Origin: Catenovulum agarivorans YM01
Lineage (GTDB): Bacteria > Pseudomonadota > Gammaproteobacteria > Enterobacterales > Alteromonadaceae
Direction of reading: 5' to 3'
DNA: 64,000 bases
Assembly (NCBI RefSeq): GCF_000281085.1
Contig: NZ_JH767530.1
Coordinates: 111,951-175,950, forward strand
Below are positions 56,177 through 64,000 of the stretch, in pieces. The translations under genes were made by a program, and so were the position numbers. Position 1 is the stretch's first letter. Every line of letters starts with the position of its first letter. The notes beneath the pieces were generated by a model. That model had not been told where the DNA came from. It ran no database searches and worked only from the letters and a program-made list of their open reading frames with translations.

Positions 56177-59100
56177 ATGAAAAAGCGCTACAGAAATAAA
56201 GGCTTTGGACGTAAGTGTTTGATTACGCTTGCTTCTATTGCTGGTTTATACCTAGCCCCTGCGTCGGCAGAGGTCACGCTAGTCGATCAAGTTAAAATTT
56301 CTGATATCGGCTTGCACTTTGACGGTAAAAAATTAACGTATGGCACACTCGGTAGTGCTGACACAGGCGATAAGTTTGACTACTTTTTTGGTCGCAACAT
56401 TTCAGCACATGGTGATGCGGTAAAAGTATATAAGCACTATGTATTTATGACTTGGTATCGTGGCGGTAAAGATGATCGCCACGTAATGTTGTCTCGTTAC
56501 AACACCCAAACAGGTCAAGTTGCTACAATAGAATTCCCGCATCGTCACACTGGTTTTAGAGGCGATCCAAATGTTGGTGAGTCGCACAATACAATTGGCT
56601 TAGCCATTAGCCCTGTTAATGGCACTATCCATATGGTTTACGACATGCACGCGTATGACAACAACAACCATGATGGCAAATTCAAAGACGATTATTTCCG
56701 CTATTCATACTCGCTTGCGGGCGCTGCAGAAGTAGCAGATAGTGACTTTACCCTAGAGCAATTTGTAAAAGACACTAGCTCTATCAGCCAAGGGCCTGAT
56801 GACTACAAACATTTAACCATGACAGGCGATTTGGCTGATAAAGGCAATTTTGCGCGGTTAACCTATCCAAAATTCTTTACCACTACAGACGGTACATTAT
56901 TGTTATACATGCGTTTAGGCGGTAATAACAATGGTGGTTATGTATTTAACCGTTACGATGCAGCAACACAAAAGTGGTCTAAGTTCACCGCCTTTAATGT
57001 TGTAACTGCAAAAAATTATGGCAATGCGTATAACTGGGGCCTTTACGGCAACATGAAGTACGTAAATGGCAAATTGCGTGTTGCATTCCAACAACGCTCG
57101 AGTGACAACAACGATAGATATAAATACCAAAACGGTGTTTATTACGCCTATTCAGATCATCCAGAAGGATTCGGTTTGTGGAAAAACCACCAAGGCACAG
57201 ACATGACTTGGCCACTGGTTAACTCTGATGAAATTAAAGTATTTGAGCCTGGTGATTATATTACTGGCCATCAAGACGCAAACTCAGTTTATATCGTCGG
57301 TGGTTTTGATTGGACAGTAACGGCTAAAGGTGACATTCACATCATCAGCCAAGTGAAATCTACAGACAGCAAGCGTGCTGACTATCAAAATGTGAAATTA
57401 CATTCATACAAGCCAGCTGGCGCAGACGATTTTATCATCTCAACTGAATTTTCTGGTGCTTCTGAAATTTATACCGCTGGTGACAATGTATATATTATCG
57501 GCTTAAGCAATGGTCGACCTTTTGTTGAACGTGCTCAAGGTGGTACTAACGATTTTGTTAGAATTTATCAAGACACTGACGGCATGCAATTTGACCATGG
57601 TGTATTAGAAGTTCACGACGGCAAAGTTTATTACTACCTAATGGAAAAAGGCACAGGGACTGCCATGCCACTGCATTTGCAAATTATCGACTTAGATTTA
57701 GCCAGCGAAGCAAATGCACCTCAAGTATCCTTCCCATCATCATATATGACAGTAGAGCAAGGTTACGAAAAGCTTTCGTTAACTGTTAATGCATCTAGTC
57801 CTGTTGAAGGCCGCACTATCGAGTCGGTTACTTTATATATCAATAATGAATTGGTTCGTACAGACGATTCTGTTCCTTACTTGTTCGGCCATGGCTCAAA
57901 ACCACACGAAACTGGCGCTATGGGTTGGTTAGAAACACATTCGCCTAATCCTAATCCGTTACCTGCAGGTCAGCATACATTTAGAGCTGTCGCTGTGGAT
58001 AGTGAAGGTGATACATCAACTGCAACTATGCTATTAATAGTGCAATCAACTGGGCCAGAAGTTTCGTTTCCAAATGCTGAATTAACGGTTGAAGAAGGCT
58101 ACGAGCAACTTGGTTTTACCATTAATGCATCTAGCCCGGTGGCTGACAGAACAATTGACTCAGTTACTCTATATATCAATGGTGAATTAGTCCGTCAGGA
58201 TACTTCTGTACCATTTAATTTCGGCCACAAATTTAAACCACACGAAACGGGTGCTATGGGGTGGATCAGTTGTGAGCAAGATCCTGTTCCTAATCCTTGT
58301 CATCAGCCAAACCCATCACCATTAACCGAAGGTGTTCATACCTTTACTGCTGTTGCTGTTGATAGTGAAGGCGAGATGAGCGAAGCCACTATGACCTTAA
58401 CAGTCGAAGGCCCACCAAAACCACCTGTAGTCACTTGGCCAAATGAAGTGGTTACTGTGTTCGAAGGATATGAAAAACTCGGTATCACAGTACAAGCAGA
58501 ATCACCAGTTGAAGGTCGTACCATTCAGTCAGTTACCTTATATCGAAATGGTGAGTTAGTCCGTGTAGATACCAGATCTCCGTGGAATTGGGGTCACTCG
58601 TTTGCACCTTATGAATTTGGCGCCATGGGCTGGCTAGACACACATGAACCAAATCCAAATCCATTGGGTGTTGGTGAGCATACATTTACCGTTGTTGCTA
58701 GAGATAGTGAAGGTTTAGAAAGCTCAGCAGACATGACTTTAGTTGTTCTAGAGTTGCCTGCACCAACAGTTAATTTTGTTGAGTCAGATATTGAACTATT
58801 AACAGGCTACCCAGAACTATCTGTGTCTGCACAAGTAGAGACTGCGAACCAAGATATTGATGTTGTGAGTGTCATCTTGTACATCAACGACGAATTAATA
58901 CGTGAAGTGTTTGAAGCACCATTCGTTTGGGGTGGTCAAAGTTATGAAGATGAATTGTTAGGTCTAGCTGCTGGCACGCATGAATTTAAAGCGGTCGCGA
59001 CCGACAGTAACAACAAAATGAGCGAAGCAAGCATGATAGTTGAAATTGCACTGTTTGGTGATTTAGACCAAGACGGTGATGTTGACAGACTCGATATGCG

Positions 59101-59236
59101 CCAATTTAACGCAGCGTTACGTGCTGGTGAAATTACTGATTTACGTTACGACTTTAACAATGACGGTCAGTTAAACATGCGTGATATGAATGGTATGGCG
59201 CGTTTATGTTCACGAGCGCGCTGTGCCGCAGAATAA
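56177..59236 (+). CDS. Secreted PL24-type ulvan lyase with four Ig domains and variant dockerin
   Basis: 1019 residues, signal peptide ending YLAPASAE. The catalytic propeller (about 32-510) has [31 protein letters not shown] and MVYDMHAY, with His137 and His158 21 apart. It is nearly identical to the catalytic part at 46660. Ig-like domains start near 515, 626, 748 and 861. The first and third have the plain GAMGWLxTH loop, the second the Cys loop ([14 protein letters not shown]), and the fourth has none. The dockerin is at 961-1019 (59057-59233). It differs from the other three at many surface positions ([31 protein letters not shown]), which suggests a different partner. A cohesin-like gene follows 63 bp later. 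Confidence 0.87.
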   Translation: MKKRYRNKGFGRKCLITLASIAGLYLAPASAEVTLVDQVKISDIGLHFDGKKLTYGTLGSADTGDKFDYFFGRNISAHGDAVKVYKHYVFMTWYRGGKDDRHVMLSRYNTQTGQVATIEFPHRHTGFRGDPNVGESHNTIGLAISPVNGTIHMVYDMHAYDNNNHDGKFKDDYFRYSYSLAGAAEVADSDFTLEQFVKDTSSISQGPDDYKHLTMTGDLADKGNFARLTYPKFFTTTDGTLLLYMRLGGNNNGGYVFNRYDAATQKWSKFTAFNVVTAKNYGNAYNWGLYGNMKYVNGKLRVAFQQRSSDNNDRYKYQNGVYYAYSDHPEGFGLWKNHQGTDMTWPLVNSDEIKVFEPGDYITGHQDANSVYIVGGFDWTVTAKGDIHIISQVKSTDSKRADYQNVKLHSYKPAGADDFIISTEFSGASEIYTAGDNVYIIGLSNGRPFVERAQGGTNDFVRIYQDTDGMQFDHGVLEVHDGKVYYYLMEKGTGTAMPLHLQIIDLDLASEANAPQVSFPSSYMTVEQGYEKLSLTVNASSPVEGRTIESVTLYINNELVRTDDSVPYLFGHGSKPHETGAMGWLETHSPNPNPLPAGQHTFRAVAVDSEGDTSTATMLLIVQSTGPEVSFPNAELTVEEGYEQLGFTINASSPVADRTIDSVTLYINGELVRQDTSVPFNFGHKFKPHETGAMGWISCEQDPVPNPCHQPNPSPLTEGVHTFTAVAVDSEGEMSEATMTLTVEGPPKPPVVTWPNEVVTVFEGYEKLGITVQAESPVEGRTIQSVTLYRNGELVRVDTRSPWNWGHSFAPYEFGAMGWLDTHEPNPNPLGVGEHTFTVVARDSEGLESSADMTLVVLELPAPTVNFVESDIELLTGYPELSVSAQVETANQDIDVVSVILYINDELIREVFEAPFVWGGQSYEDELLGLAAGTHEFKAVATDSNNKMSEASMIVEIALFGDLDQDGDVDRLDMRQFNAALRAGEITDLRYDFNNDGQLNMRDMNGMARLCSRARCAAE

Positions 59237-59252
59237 ATATTTGAATTAATAG

Positions 59253-59277
59253 TGTGCGTTGTTAGGCGCTGCGCACA
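59253..59277 (+). promoter_or_regulatory. Intercistronic hairpin, lyase to cohesin-like gene
   Basis: TGTGCG/CGCACA arms around TTGTTAGGCGCTG, with no T-run. The position and sequence start (GTGCGTTGTT) match the hairpin at 52110, so the element was probably copied with the lyase/cohesin gene pair. Confidence 0.5.
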
Positions 59278-59299
59278 TAACCATTTAGGAATTTAAATT

Positions 59300-59833
59300 A
59301 TGAAATTTTTAGCAATGATATTTTCGCTGGCATTAGCGTTTAACGCGTCAGCTGGTTTAATTACCACCCAAGCAGACCAGACAAATTACAATGCAGGCGA
59401 CTTTATTACCCTGGAATTTTTTGTTGAAGATGCCAACCCAACCATTGATTGGTTGCAATTCGAGTTCGCTTTTGACGATAGCCAATTCGCATTTGTTGAC
59501 TTTAGTTGGATCGATTCATTTGAAGTAGCTAGCTATGGCGCGTTCGGCGATGCGTATTTAGTAGATACAGATATATTGTTTATGAATGTTGGCTTTCTTG
59601 ACGGATTTGCCGATGTGTTAGGTACATCTTTTAAATTAGGTGAAGTTCAGTTTGAAGCGCTTGCTAATGCACCTAGCCCAACTTTGTCTGTGGTTGACTC
59701 TTATGTCACTGACTTTGACTTTACCGAGATAGAACCGGCTCAGCATCAAGTATCAGTGCCTGAACCAGCAACCTATGCTTTGTTGCCACTAATTGCTGGC
59801 TTGTTGTTTATGCGTAAACGCAAACAAGCTTAA
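59300..59833 (+). CDS. Cohesin-like PEP-CTERM protein B
   Basis: 177 residues. The signal peptide (FSLALAFNASAG) is almost the same as in the protein at 52156. The mature domain shows the cohesin pattern more clearly: YNAGDFITLEFFVEDANPTI, WLQFEFAFDDSQFAFVDFS, and KLGEVQFEALANAP near the end. The tail (153-177) is a canonical PEP-CTERM signal, VPEPATYALLPLIAGLLF plus RKRKQA. Between the shared ends, the domain differs strongly from protein A. TTTAGGAA precedes the ATG, and a strong terminator follows. It is likely the anchoring partner of the variant dockerin upstream. The function is inferred. Confidence 0.72.
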   Translation: MKFLAMIFSLALAFNASAGLITTQADQTNYNAGDFITLEFFVEDANPTIDWLQFEFAFDDSQFAFVDFSWIDSFEVASYGAFGDAYLVDTDILFMNVGFLDGFADVLGTSFKLGEVQFEALANAPSPTLSVVDSYVTDFDFTEIEPAQHQVSVPEPATYALLPLIAGLLFMRKRKQA

Positions 59834-59858
59834 TTGGTGTTAGTTAATAACTGAACTC

Positions 59859-59893
59859 AAGGCCGTGAAACTTAGGTTTCACGGCCTTTATTT
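59859..59893 (+). terminator. Rho-independent terminator
   Basis: Perfect 13-bp stem AAGGCCGTGAAAC/GTTTCACGGCCTT with loop TTAG, then TATTTTT. It ends the lyase/cohesin-like unit. Confidence 0.92.
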
Positions 59894-59995
59894 TTATTAA
59901 TTTATTTGGAATTCAGGTCAATTTAAATCAATCTATTAAAAGAATAGGGCTGTATCGTTTTAATAGGAGTCTCAACAAACAAGGAAATTAAGGAT

Positions 59996-62212
59996 ATGAA
60001 TCGTTATCTCAAATGCTCCGCTTTAACTCTTTCTGCAGCACTTGCTGCTTTAGCTTCCTCAAATCAGTCACTTGCAGCAGTTAGTTTGATAGAAGAAGCG
60101 CAAATTACCGACCAAGGCTTATATTTTTGGTATCCAAATGACGCAAAGGCATATCACTACGCGGCCAATATCAGCCCACGAGGTGACTGTTTAACCGTTG
60201 TTAATGGTTTTGCATATTTTGGCTGGTTTAAAGGTGGTATGAACAACCGAAAACTCATGTTGTCACGTAAACGCATTGGCAGTGGCGAATGGGTCAGCGT
60301 TGAGTTTCCACACAAAAACACATTTATTGAAAATACCAACTGGGGTGATTCACACAGAACAATAGCGCTGAGCGTCAGTGAAAAAGATGGCACAATTCAT
60401 ATACTATTCGATCACCACAACGACCCACTCAACTATATAGTTTCGAAAAAGAACCTGGCTTTTGCTTCCGATGAACTATTTTCGAAGCTGACAAATTTTC
60501 ACAATAAAAGAGAATATTTAGCTGAAGGACAAAACGTACGCATAACTTACCCAACTTTAGTTGAAAACGCAGACGGTGACATAGTTGTACATTATCGTAA
60601 AGGCTCAGCTGTTGGTGGCAACGAGATGGTTCATGTGTATAACGGCGAAAGCTGGACGCGTGCAAAACAAGTTACCCGAGGTTCGGGTTTACCATATGTG
60701 GCAGTAGAAGATAGAAATTACGCCTATGGCAAAGCTGCTTTTGGTAACGGCGATGTTTATTACACTTGGTCTGTTCGCTGGGCTGCTAAAAAAGCAGATG
60801 GTATCTTAAACGAAGGTGTCTATCTGGCTAAAACGGGTCCAACTATGACAGACGAATGGGAAGATTTAAATGGGGTAAAACATCCTTTGCCCATTCAAGA
60901 TTATTCGCCTTTTTTAATTGATGTCCCCGCCACACCCGGTGGTACAGGTTCTTCTTCAGGACCTGGTATTTCCGTTAGTGACGACGGCGGTATTCATTTA
61001 ACTTACAGAGGTCGAACCTCTAATACCGATTATCATTACACTTATTCACGTAAAGCAGGTGAACAAAGTTTTACCAAACATGTGGGTAAAACACTGGAAG
61101 GTTTGCCATACGAGGATAAGCTATATAGAGCGATAGCTTCTTCATCTGGATTGATCACTATCAGCAGCACGGTTGTCGGTTCTATTGACGATAAACCCGA
61201 ATTTACTCTGCAAACCCCTTATAAATTTGGCAACTCTATTGCCCGAATAGATAACGGTAGGCTGGTGCTAATTGCCGAAGATCGTACTGTTCAAACCGAT
61301 TCACAAAATTTATTCAGCTATATTTTTGATTTAACCGATGGTGAGCCCTTACCGCCTATTGGTCCTATAGGGCCAGTTGACCCAACTCCAATTGAGCCAC
61401 CAGAGCAGTCAAATCAAGCCCCTGTTGTGACCTTTCCACAAGAGCATATGGATTTAGTTGTTGGATATCAGAACTTGTATTTAGATATTGCTGCCAGTGC
61501 TTCGGTATCCGGCGCGACAATTACCCAAGTCGAACTGTATATAAATGACAACTTTATTCGCAAGGAAGGTGTAGCGCCTTACGAGTGGGGACATGGAGGG
61601 CGCACCGAGTTATTAGGCTTAGCAAAAGGCAGCCATATATTTAAGGCGGTAACCACAGATTCGGATGGTCGTATAGGTGAAGCAATCATGACAGTGAATG
61701 TACATGACGAAGCGGATTTAAAACCGCTTGTTAGCTTTCCATCATCAGCTATGACTGTCACTGAAGGTTATTCTGAGCTGGTGCTTGATATAAACGCATC
61801 CAGCCCATTTAATTATTCGGCAATTGCCAATGTGAAACTGTTCATCAATGGTACTTTGGTTCGTCAAGAGTCTGTTGCACCGTATGAGTGGGGACATGCA
61901 AAATCGCCAAACCCACAAGAAACGACAGGTTTACCGGTTGGTCAACACACCTTTAGTGCTGTTGCGACCGACCAAGCAGGCGAGCAGACAACTGCCAGCA
62001 TGTTATTAACAGTAACAGCAAAACCTTTATTGGGTGATTTGGATAATGATGGTGACGTAGACAGAAATGACGTTCGAGCTTTTAGTTTGGCTGTTAGGAC
62101 GGATAGTATCACGGATTTAGCCTATGACTTTAACAACGACGGTGTTGTAAATAGCTATGATGTGCGTGGTGTGGCTTTATTGTGCACACGCTCGGCTTGT
62201 GCTGTGGAATAA
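59996..62212 (+). CDS. Secreted divergent BNR-4 lyase-like protein with two Ig domains and dockerin
   Basis: 738 residues, signal peptide ending SNQSLAA. The propeller (about 30-445) shares the framework of the PL24 set (FKGGMNNRKLMLSR, VEFPH, GDSHRTIALSVSE, HILFDHHNDPLNY) but is otherwise very different. The candidate catalytic His are 120 and 141 (21 apart, HH at 140-141), and DPLNY recalls the PL25-like protein at 22629. A Pro-rich linker (PIGPVDPTPIEPPE) leads to two Ig-like domains (about 475 and 575) and a dockerin (62033-62209) with [12 protein letters not shown] and DFNNDGVVNSYD. It may be a new subfamily or act on a different linkage. Confidence is high for the architecture and moderate for lyase activity. 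Confidence 0.72.
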   Translation: MNRYLKCSALTLSAALAALASSNQSLAAVSLIEEAQITDQGLYFWYPNDAKAYHYAANISPRGDCLTVVNGFAYFGWFKGGMNNRKLMLSRKRIGSGEWVSVEFPHKNTFIENTNWGDSHRTIALSVSEKDGTIHILFDHHNDPLNYIVSKKNLAFASDELFSKLTNFHNKREYLAEGQNVRITYPTLVENADGDIVVHYRKGSAVGGNEMVHVYNGESWTRAKQVTRGSGLPYVAVEDRNYAYGKAAFGNGDVYYTWSVRWAAKKADGILNEGVYLAKTGPTMTDEWEDLNGVKHPLPIQDYSPFLIDVPATPGGTGSSSGPGISVSDDGGIHLTYRGRTSNTDYHYTYSRKAGEQSFTKHVGKTLEGLPYEDKLYRAIASSSGLITISSTVVGSIDDKPEFTLQTPYKFGNSIARIDNGRLVLIAEDRTVQTDSQNLFSYIFDLTDGEPLPPIGPIGPVDPTPIEPPEQSNQAPVVTFPQEHMDLVVGYQNLYLDIAASASVSGATITQVELYINDNFIRKEGVAPYEWGHGGRTELLGLAKGSHIFKAVTTDSDGRIGEAIMTVNVHDEADLKPLVSFPSSAMTVTEGYSELVLDINASSPFNYSAIANVKLFINGTLVRQESVAPYEWGHAKSPNPQETTGLPVGQHTFSAVATDQAGEQTTASMLLTVTAKPLLGDLDNDGDVDRNDVRAFSLAVRTDSITDLAYDFNNDGVVNSYDVRGVALLCTRSACAVE

Positions 62213-62245
62213 GGGTCTATAGAGAAAGGCTTAGAGAAAAGTTAA

Positions 62246-62273
62246 AAAGGATGAGGAATTAGCCTCATCCTTT
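62246..62273. terminator. Bidirectional terminator
   Basis: AAAGGATGAGG/CCTCATCCTTT stem with loop AATTAG, between the converging lyase and sulfatase genes. Confidence 0.85.
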
Positions 62274-62292
62274 AACTAATCTAAATACCAAT

Positions 62293-63759
62293 TTACAAAG
62301 TTTTACCAACGGCTTTATCTGTTATTTCTCTAAAGTAATCATTACTTCTAAACTGAGAAACAGGTGACCAAGGTGCATTTTCTTTGGGTAAATGTTTACG
62401 TAAATCTTGTTTAATATCTTGATACTGTGAAAGATTGGCGAGGTTTTTCCACTCGTTTGGATCAGTTTTATGATCGTACAATTCTTCGCTGCCATCTTCA
62501 TATCGAATGTAACGGTATCTGTCGGTTTTAACCGCATGATTATTTGGACCAAAAGTGGTTACCGCTGCATGCTGCCATTGTGTATCCGCTTTGGCTATCA
62601 ATGGTGTTATGTCTCTACCTTCAAGTTGCGGATTTGCCGGCAAACCACACATGCTAATTAAGGTAGGGTACAAATCTAACAAGCTGACAGGTTGTGCACT
62701 TACTTGTTTACCTTGCGATTTTGGCGGCTTGATTATTAGTGGTGTGCGGGTAGAGGTTTCCCATAACGCCATTTTAGCAAAACGGTTTTTCTCACCTATG
62801 TCGTAACCATGATCGCCCCACAATACCACTGCAGTATTGTTGGCATATTCACTATTTTCTAATGCATCTAGCACCATACCAACGCATGAATCAACAAAAG
62901 ATACGCTGGCTAGATAAGCTTGCACAATGTTCTTCCACTCGTTGTTTTCAATAGCCCATTCAGTGGTAGGCATCATTTTAAATTCAGTGATGCGTTTAGC
63001 GATTTCTGGCACATCATCCAAATCATTTTTTAGATAAGGCGGTAATTGAATATCTTCAATTGGATGCATATCAAACCATTTTTGTGGCACGGTCCAAGGT
63101 ACGTGTGGGCGCAAAAAGCCGCCAGCCATAAAAAATGGTTTATCGTGTTTCATTTTTAACTGTTCAACCAGCCACTTAGCTGAGTCGAAATCAGGCATTT
63201 GTTCATCTTTTTCTGGATATGCGCCCCAGTCTGTACTTGTACCTTTTTTGTCCCACTTTAATGGGGTCGGTGAATATGGGCCAAATAAATGCACACGGCC
63301 GCCAAAGGCGTCAAAACTCCCATCCGCAACTGCTTGGTGAAATACTTTACCGACAGCCGCTGTGTAGTAACCATGTTGTTTAAAATATTCACTCAAAAAG
63401 ATAGATTGTGCTGCTTTGTCGTTGGCCGATTTAATGTCGTTGTCATGCACATGGCCGTATATACCTGTAGTTGATGGCGCAAGCCCTGTCATAATGCTCG
63501 CGCGTGATGGGCCGCATAACGGTGCAGGCGCGTGAGCATTGGTAAAGGTAGTACCTTGGGCGGCTAGCCTATCTATATTGGGGGTTTTTGCATTTGGGTG
63601 ACCACCTAAAGCGCCCACCCAGTTGTTTAGGTCATCCAGAACCAGCATTAATACATTAGGGTATTCTTTTTTAAGCTCAGTTAACCAATCCAATTTGGTT
63701 GCACAAGCTGCAGTCATTAAACCTGCACCGCCGATAATGAAATTGCGTCTATTTATCAT
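62293..63759 (-). CDS. Type I sulfatase with Tat-like signal
   Basis: 488 residues. The N-terminus RRNFIIGGAGLMTAAC combines a twin-arginine-type motif with a possible lipobox. The metal site is NVLMLVLDDLNNW, the formylglycine motif is CGPSR (APLCGPSRASIMTG), and VVLWGDHGYDIGEKNRF follows. The overall pattern, including FFMAGGFLRPHVPW and FDMHPIEDIQLPPY, resembles iduronate-2-sulfatase-like S1 enzymes. That would suit a uronate-2-sulfate, but the substrate is inferred. It is convergent with the last lyase and 38 bp upstream of nothing else on its strand except the permease gene, which precedes it. Confidence 0.9.
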   Translation of the reverse strand: MINRRNFIIGGAGLMTAACATKLDWLTELKKEYPNVLMLVLDDLNNWVGALGGHPNAKTPNIDRLAAQGTTFTNAHAPAPLCGPSRASIMTGLAPSTTGIYGHVHDNDIKSANDKAAQSIFLSEYFKQHGYYTAAVGKVFHQAVADGSFDAFGGRVHLFGPYSPTPLKWDKKGTSTDWGAYPEKDEQMPDFDSAKWLVEQLKMKHDKPFFMAGGFLRPHVPWTVPQKWFDMHPIEDIQLPPYLKNDLDDVPEIAKRITEFKMMPTTEWAIENNEWKNIVQAYLASVSFVDSCVGMVLDALENSEYANNTAVVLWGDHGYDIGEKNRFAKMALWETSTRTPLIIKPPKSQGKQVSAQPVSLLDLYPTLISMCGLPANPQLEGRDITPLIAKADTQWQHAAVTTFGPNNHAVKTDRYRYIRYEDGSEELYDHKTDPNEWKNLANLSQYQDIKQDLRKHLPKENAPWSPVSQFRSNDYFREITDKAVGKTL

Positions 63760-63797
63760 GATGTTTTATCTCAAATTTTCGCTAACCTAAACATGGA

Positions 63798-64000
63798 TTA
63801 ACTTGCTGCAGATTGCTCTAAATTAATATCGTTTGTTTGAGTATTATTAGCCGTTTTTGCATAGCGCTTATGGTACATAGCGGTGATAATTGGTACTAAA
63901 ATAGAAGTCACAATTACACTGGTTGCTATTAATGCGGTTGCACTTTGTGCTGCTACGGCAAATTTAGGCTCGATAGCCGCTATGGCTGCTGGGTTAGCAA
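63798..64000 (-). CDS. kdgT: 2-keto-3-deoxygluconate permease, C-terminal fragment
   Basis: Only the last 66 residues are in the window; the gene continues beyond 64000. The visible part has SATALIATSVIVTSILVPIIT followed by a short basic tail (AMYHKRYAK), which matches the final membrane helix and tail of KdgT-type permeases as I know them. KdgT imports 2-keto-3-deoxygluconate-type sugars by proton symport in the inner membrane. This fits unsaturated uronates released by lyases and GH105. It is 38 bp upstream of the sulfatase gene and likely cotranscribed. Confidence 0.65.
   Translation of the reverse strand, partial: ANPAAIAAIEPKFAVAAQSATALIATSVIVTSILVPIITAMYHKRYAKTANNTQTNDINLEQSAAS

Noticed and set aside
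48791..59893. Repeated hairpins as a CRISPR array or REP elements
   Set aside because: They differ in sequence, are not regularly spaced and each sits at a gene end, as terminators or processing hairpins do.
27344..62212. BNR-repeat proteins as sialidases
   Set aside because: The repeat label alone suggests sialidase, but the His pair with 20-21 residue spacing, the WYRGGKxDRHxMLSR frame, and the sulfatase and GH105 neighbours fit ulvan lyases instead.
49061..62212. A true cellulosome with scaffoldin
   Set aside because: No multi-cohesin scaffold is present; each anchor has room for only one cohesin-like domain. I therefore propose simple surface display.

Overview
The window reads as chromosome of an AT-rich marine gammaproteobacterium, most likely an alga-degrading member of the Alteromonadales. 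Supporting signs are TonB-dependent receptors of the Xanthomonas/Caulobacter type without SusD partners, PEP-CTERM sorting signals, and many lipoproteins and secreted polysaccharide enzymes. The genus cannot be fixed from the sequence. No rRNA, tRNA, CRISPR array, prophage or insertion sequence was recognised.

Layout. 1-6134: a TonB-dependent receptor (cut by the left edge), a secreted carbohydrate-binding protein and a lipoprotein sulfatase. 6212-17190: mixed cellular genes, namely an IclR regulator, a chemoreceptor, an S9 peptidase, a two-component system beside an EF-hand protein, an orphan periplasmic solute-binding protein, a TPR lipoprotein and a DUF4265-like protein. 17278-20968: a Sel1/TonB-C-like protein, a BlaI-type repressor and a BlaR1-like membrane peptidase, headed by two TACANNTGTA operators. 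21007-26137: a sulfatase, a PL25-type ulvan lyase candidate, a second Sel1 protein and a metzincin lipoprotein. 26335-38678: triosephosphate isomerase, a lipoprotein PL24-type lyase, and a divergent sugar-acid catabolic locus (lactonase, Gfo/Idh/MocA oxidoreductase, TctCBA transporter, isopropylmalate-dehydrogenase-like enzyme, GntR regulator; OtnK-like kinase, OtnC-like decarboxylase, monooxygenase). 38739-40265: a small membrane protein and a PrlF-YhaV toxin-antitoxin pair. 40310-46504: a second TonB receptor, two more orphan binding proteins (one with a frameshift site) and a GH105 unsaturated glucuronyl hydrolase. 46660-62212: the core of the window, five large secreted BNR-4 lyases with two small PEP-CTERM proteins. 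62293-64000: a sulfatase and the C-terminus of a 2-keto-3-deoxygluconate permease.

How it works together. The polysaccharide genes fit degradation of ulvan, the sulfated rhamnose/uronate polymer of green algae. PL24/PL25-type lyases cut the chain and leave unsaturated uronate ends. Sulfatases remove sulfate, GH105 releases the unsaturated uronate, TonB receptors import fragments, and KdgT-type transport fits the ketodeoxy-sugar product. No rhamnose catabolic genes lie inside the window.

The most striking point is that four of the lyases end in a 59-residue type-I dockerin-like domain. Two of these lyase genes are each followed within about 70 bp by a gene for a secreted, cohesin-like domain carrying a PEP-CTERM membrane/sorting tail. 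I infer a miniature surface-anchored cohesin-dockerin system, an 'ulvanosome', in which an exosortase-processed single cohesin holds the lyases at the cell surface. The dockerins and the cohesins both fall into two types, suggesting two binding specificities. This is inferred from sequence pattern only.
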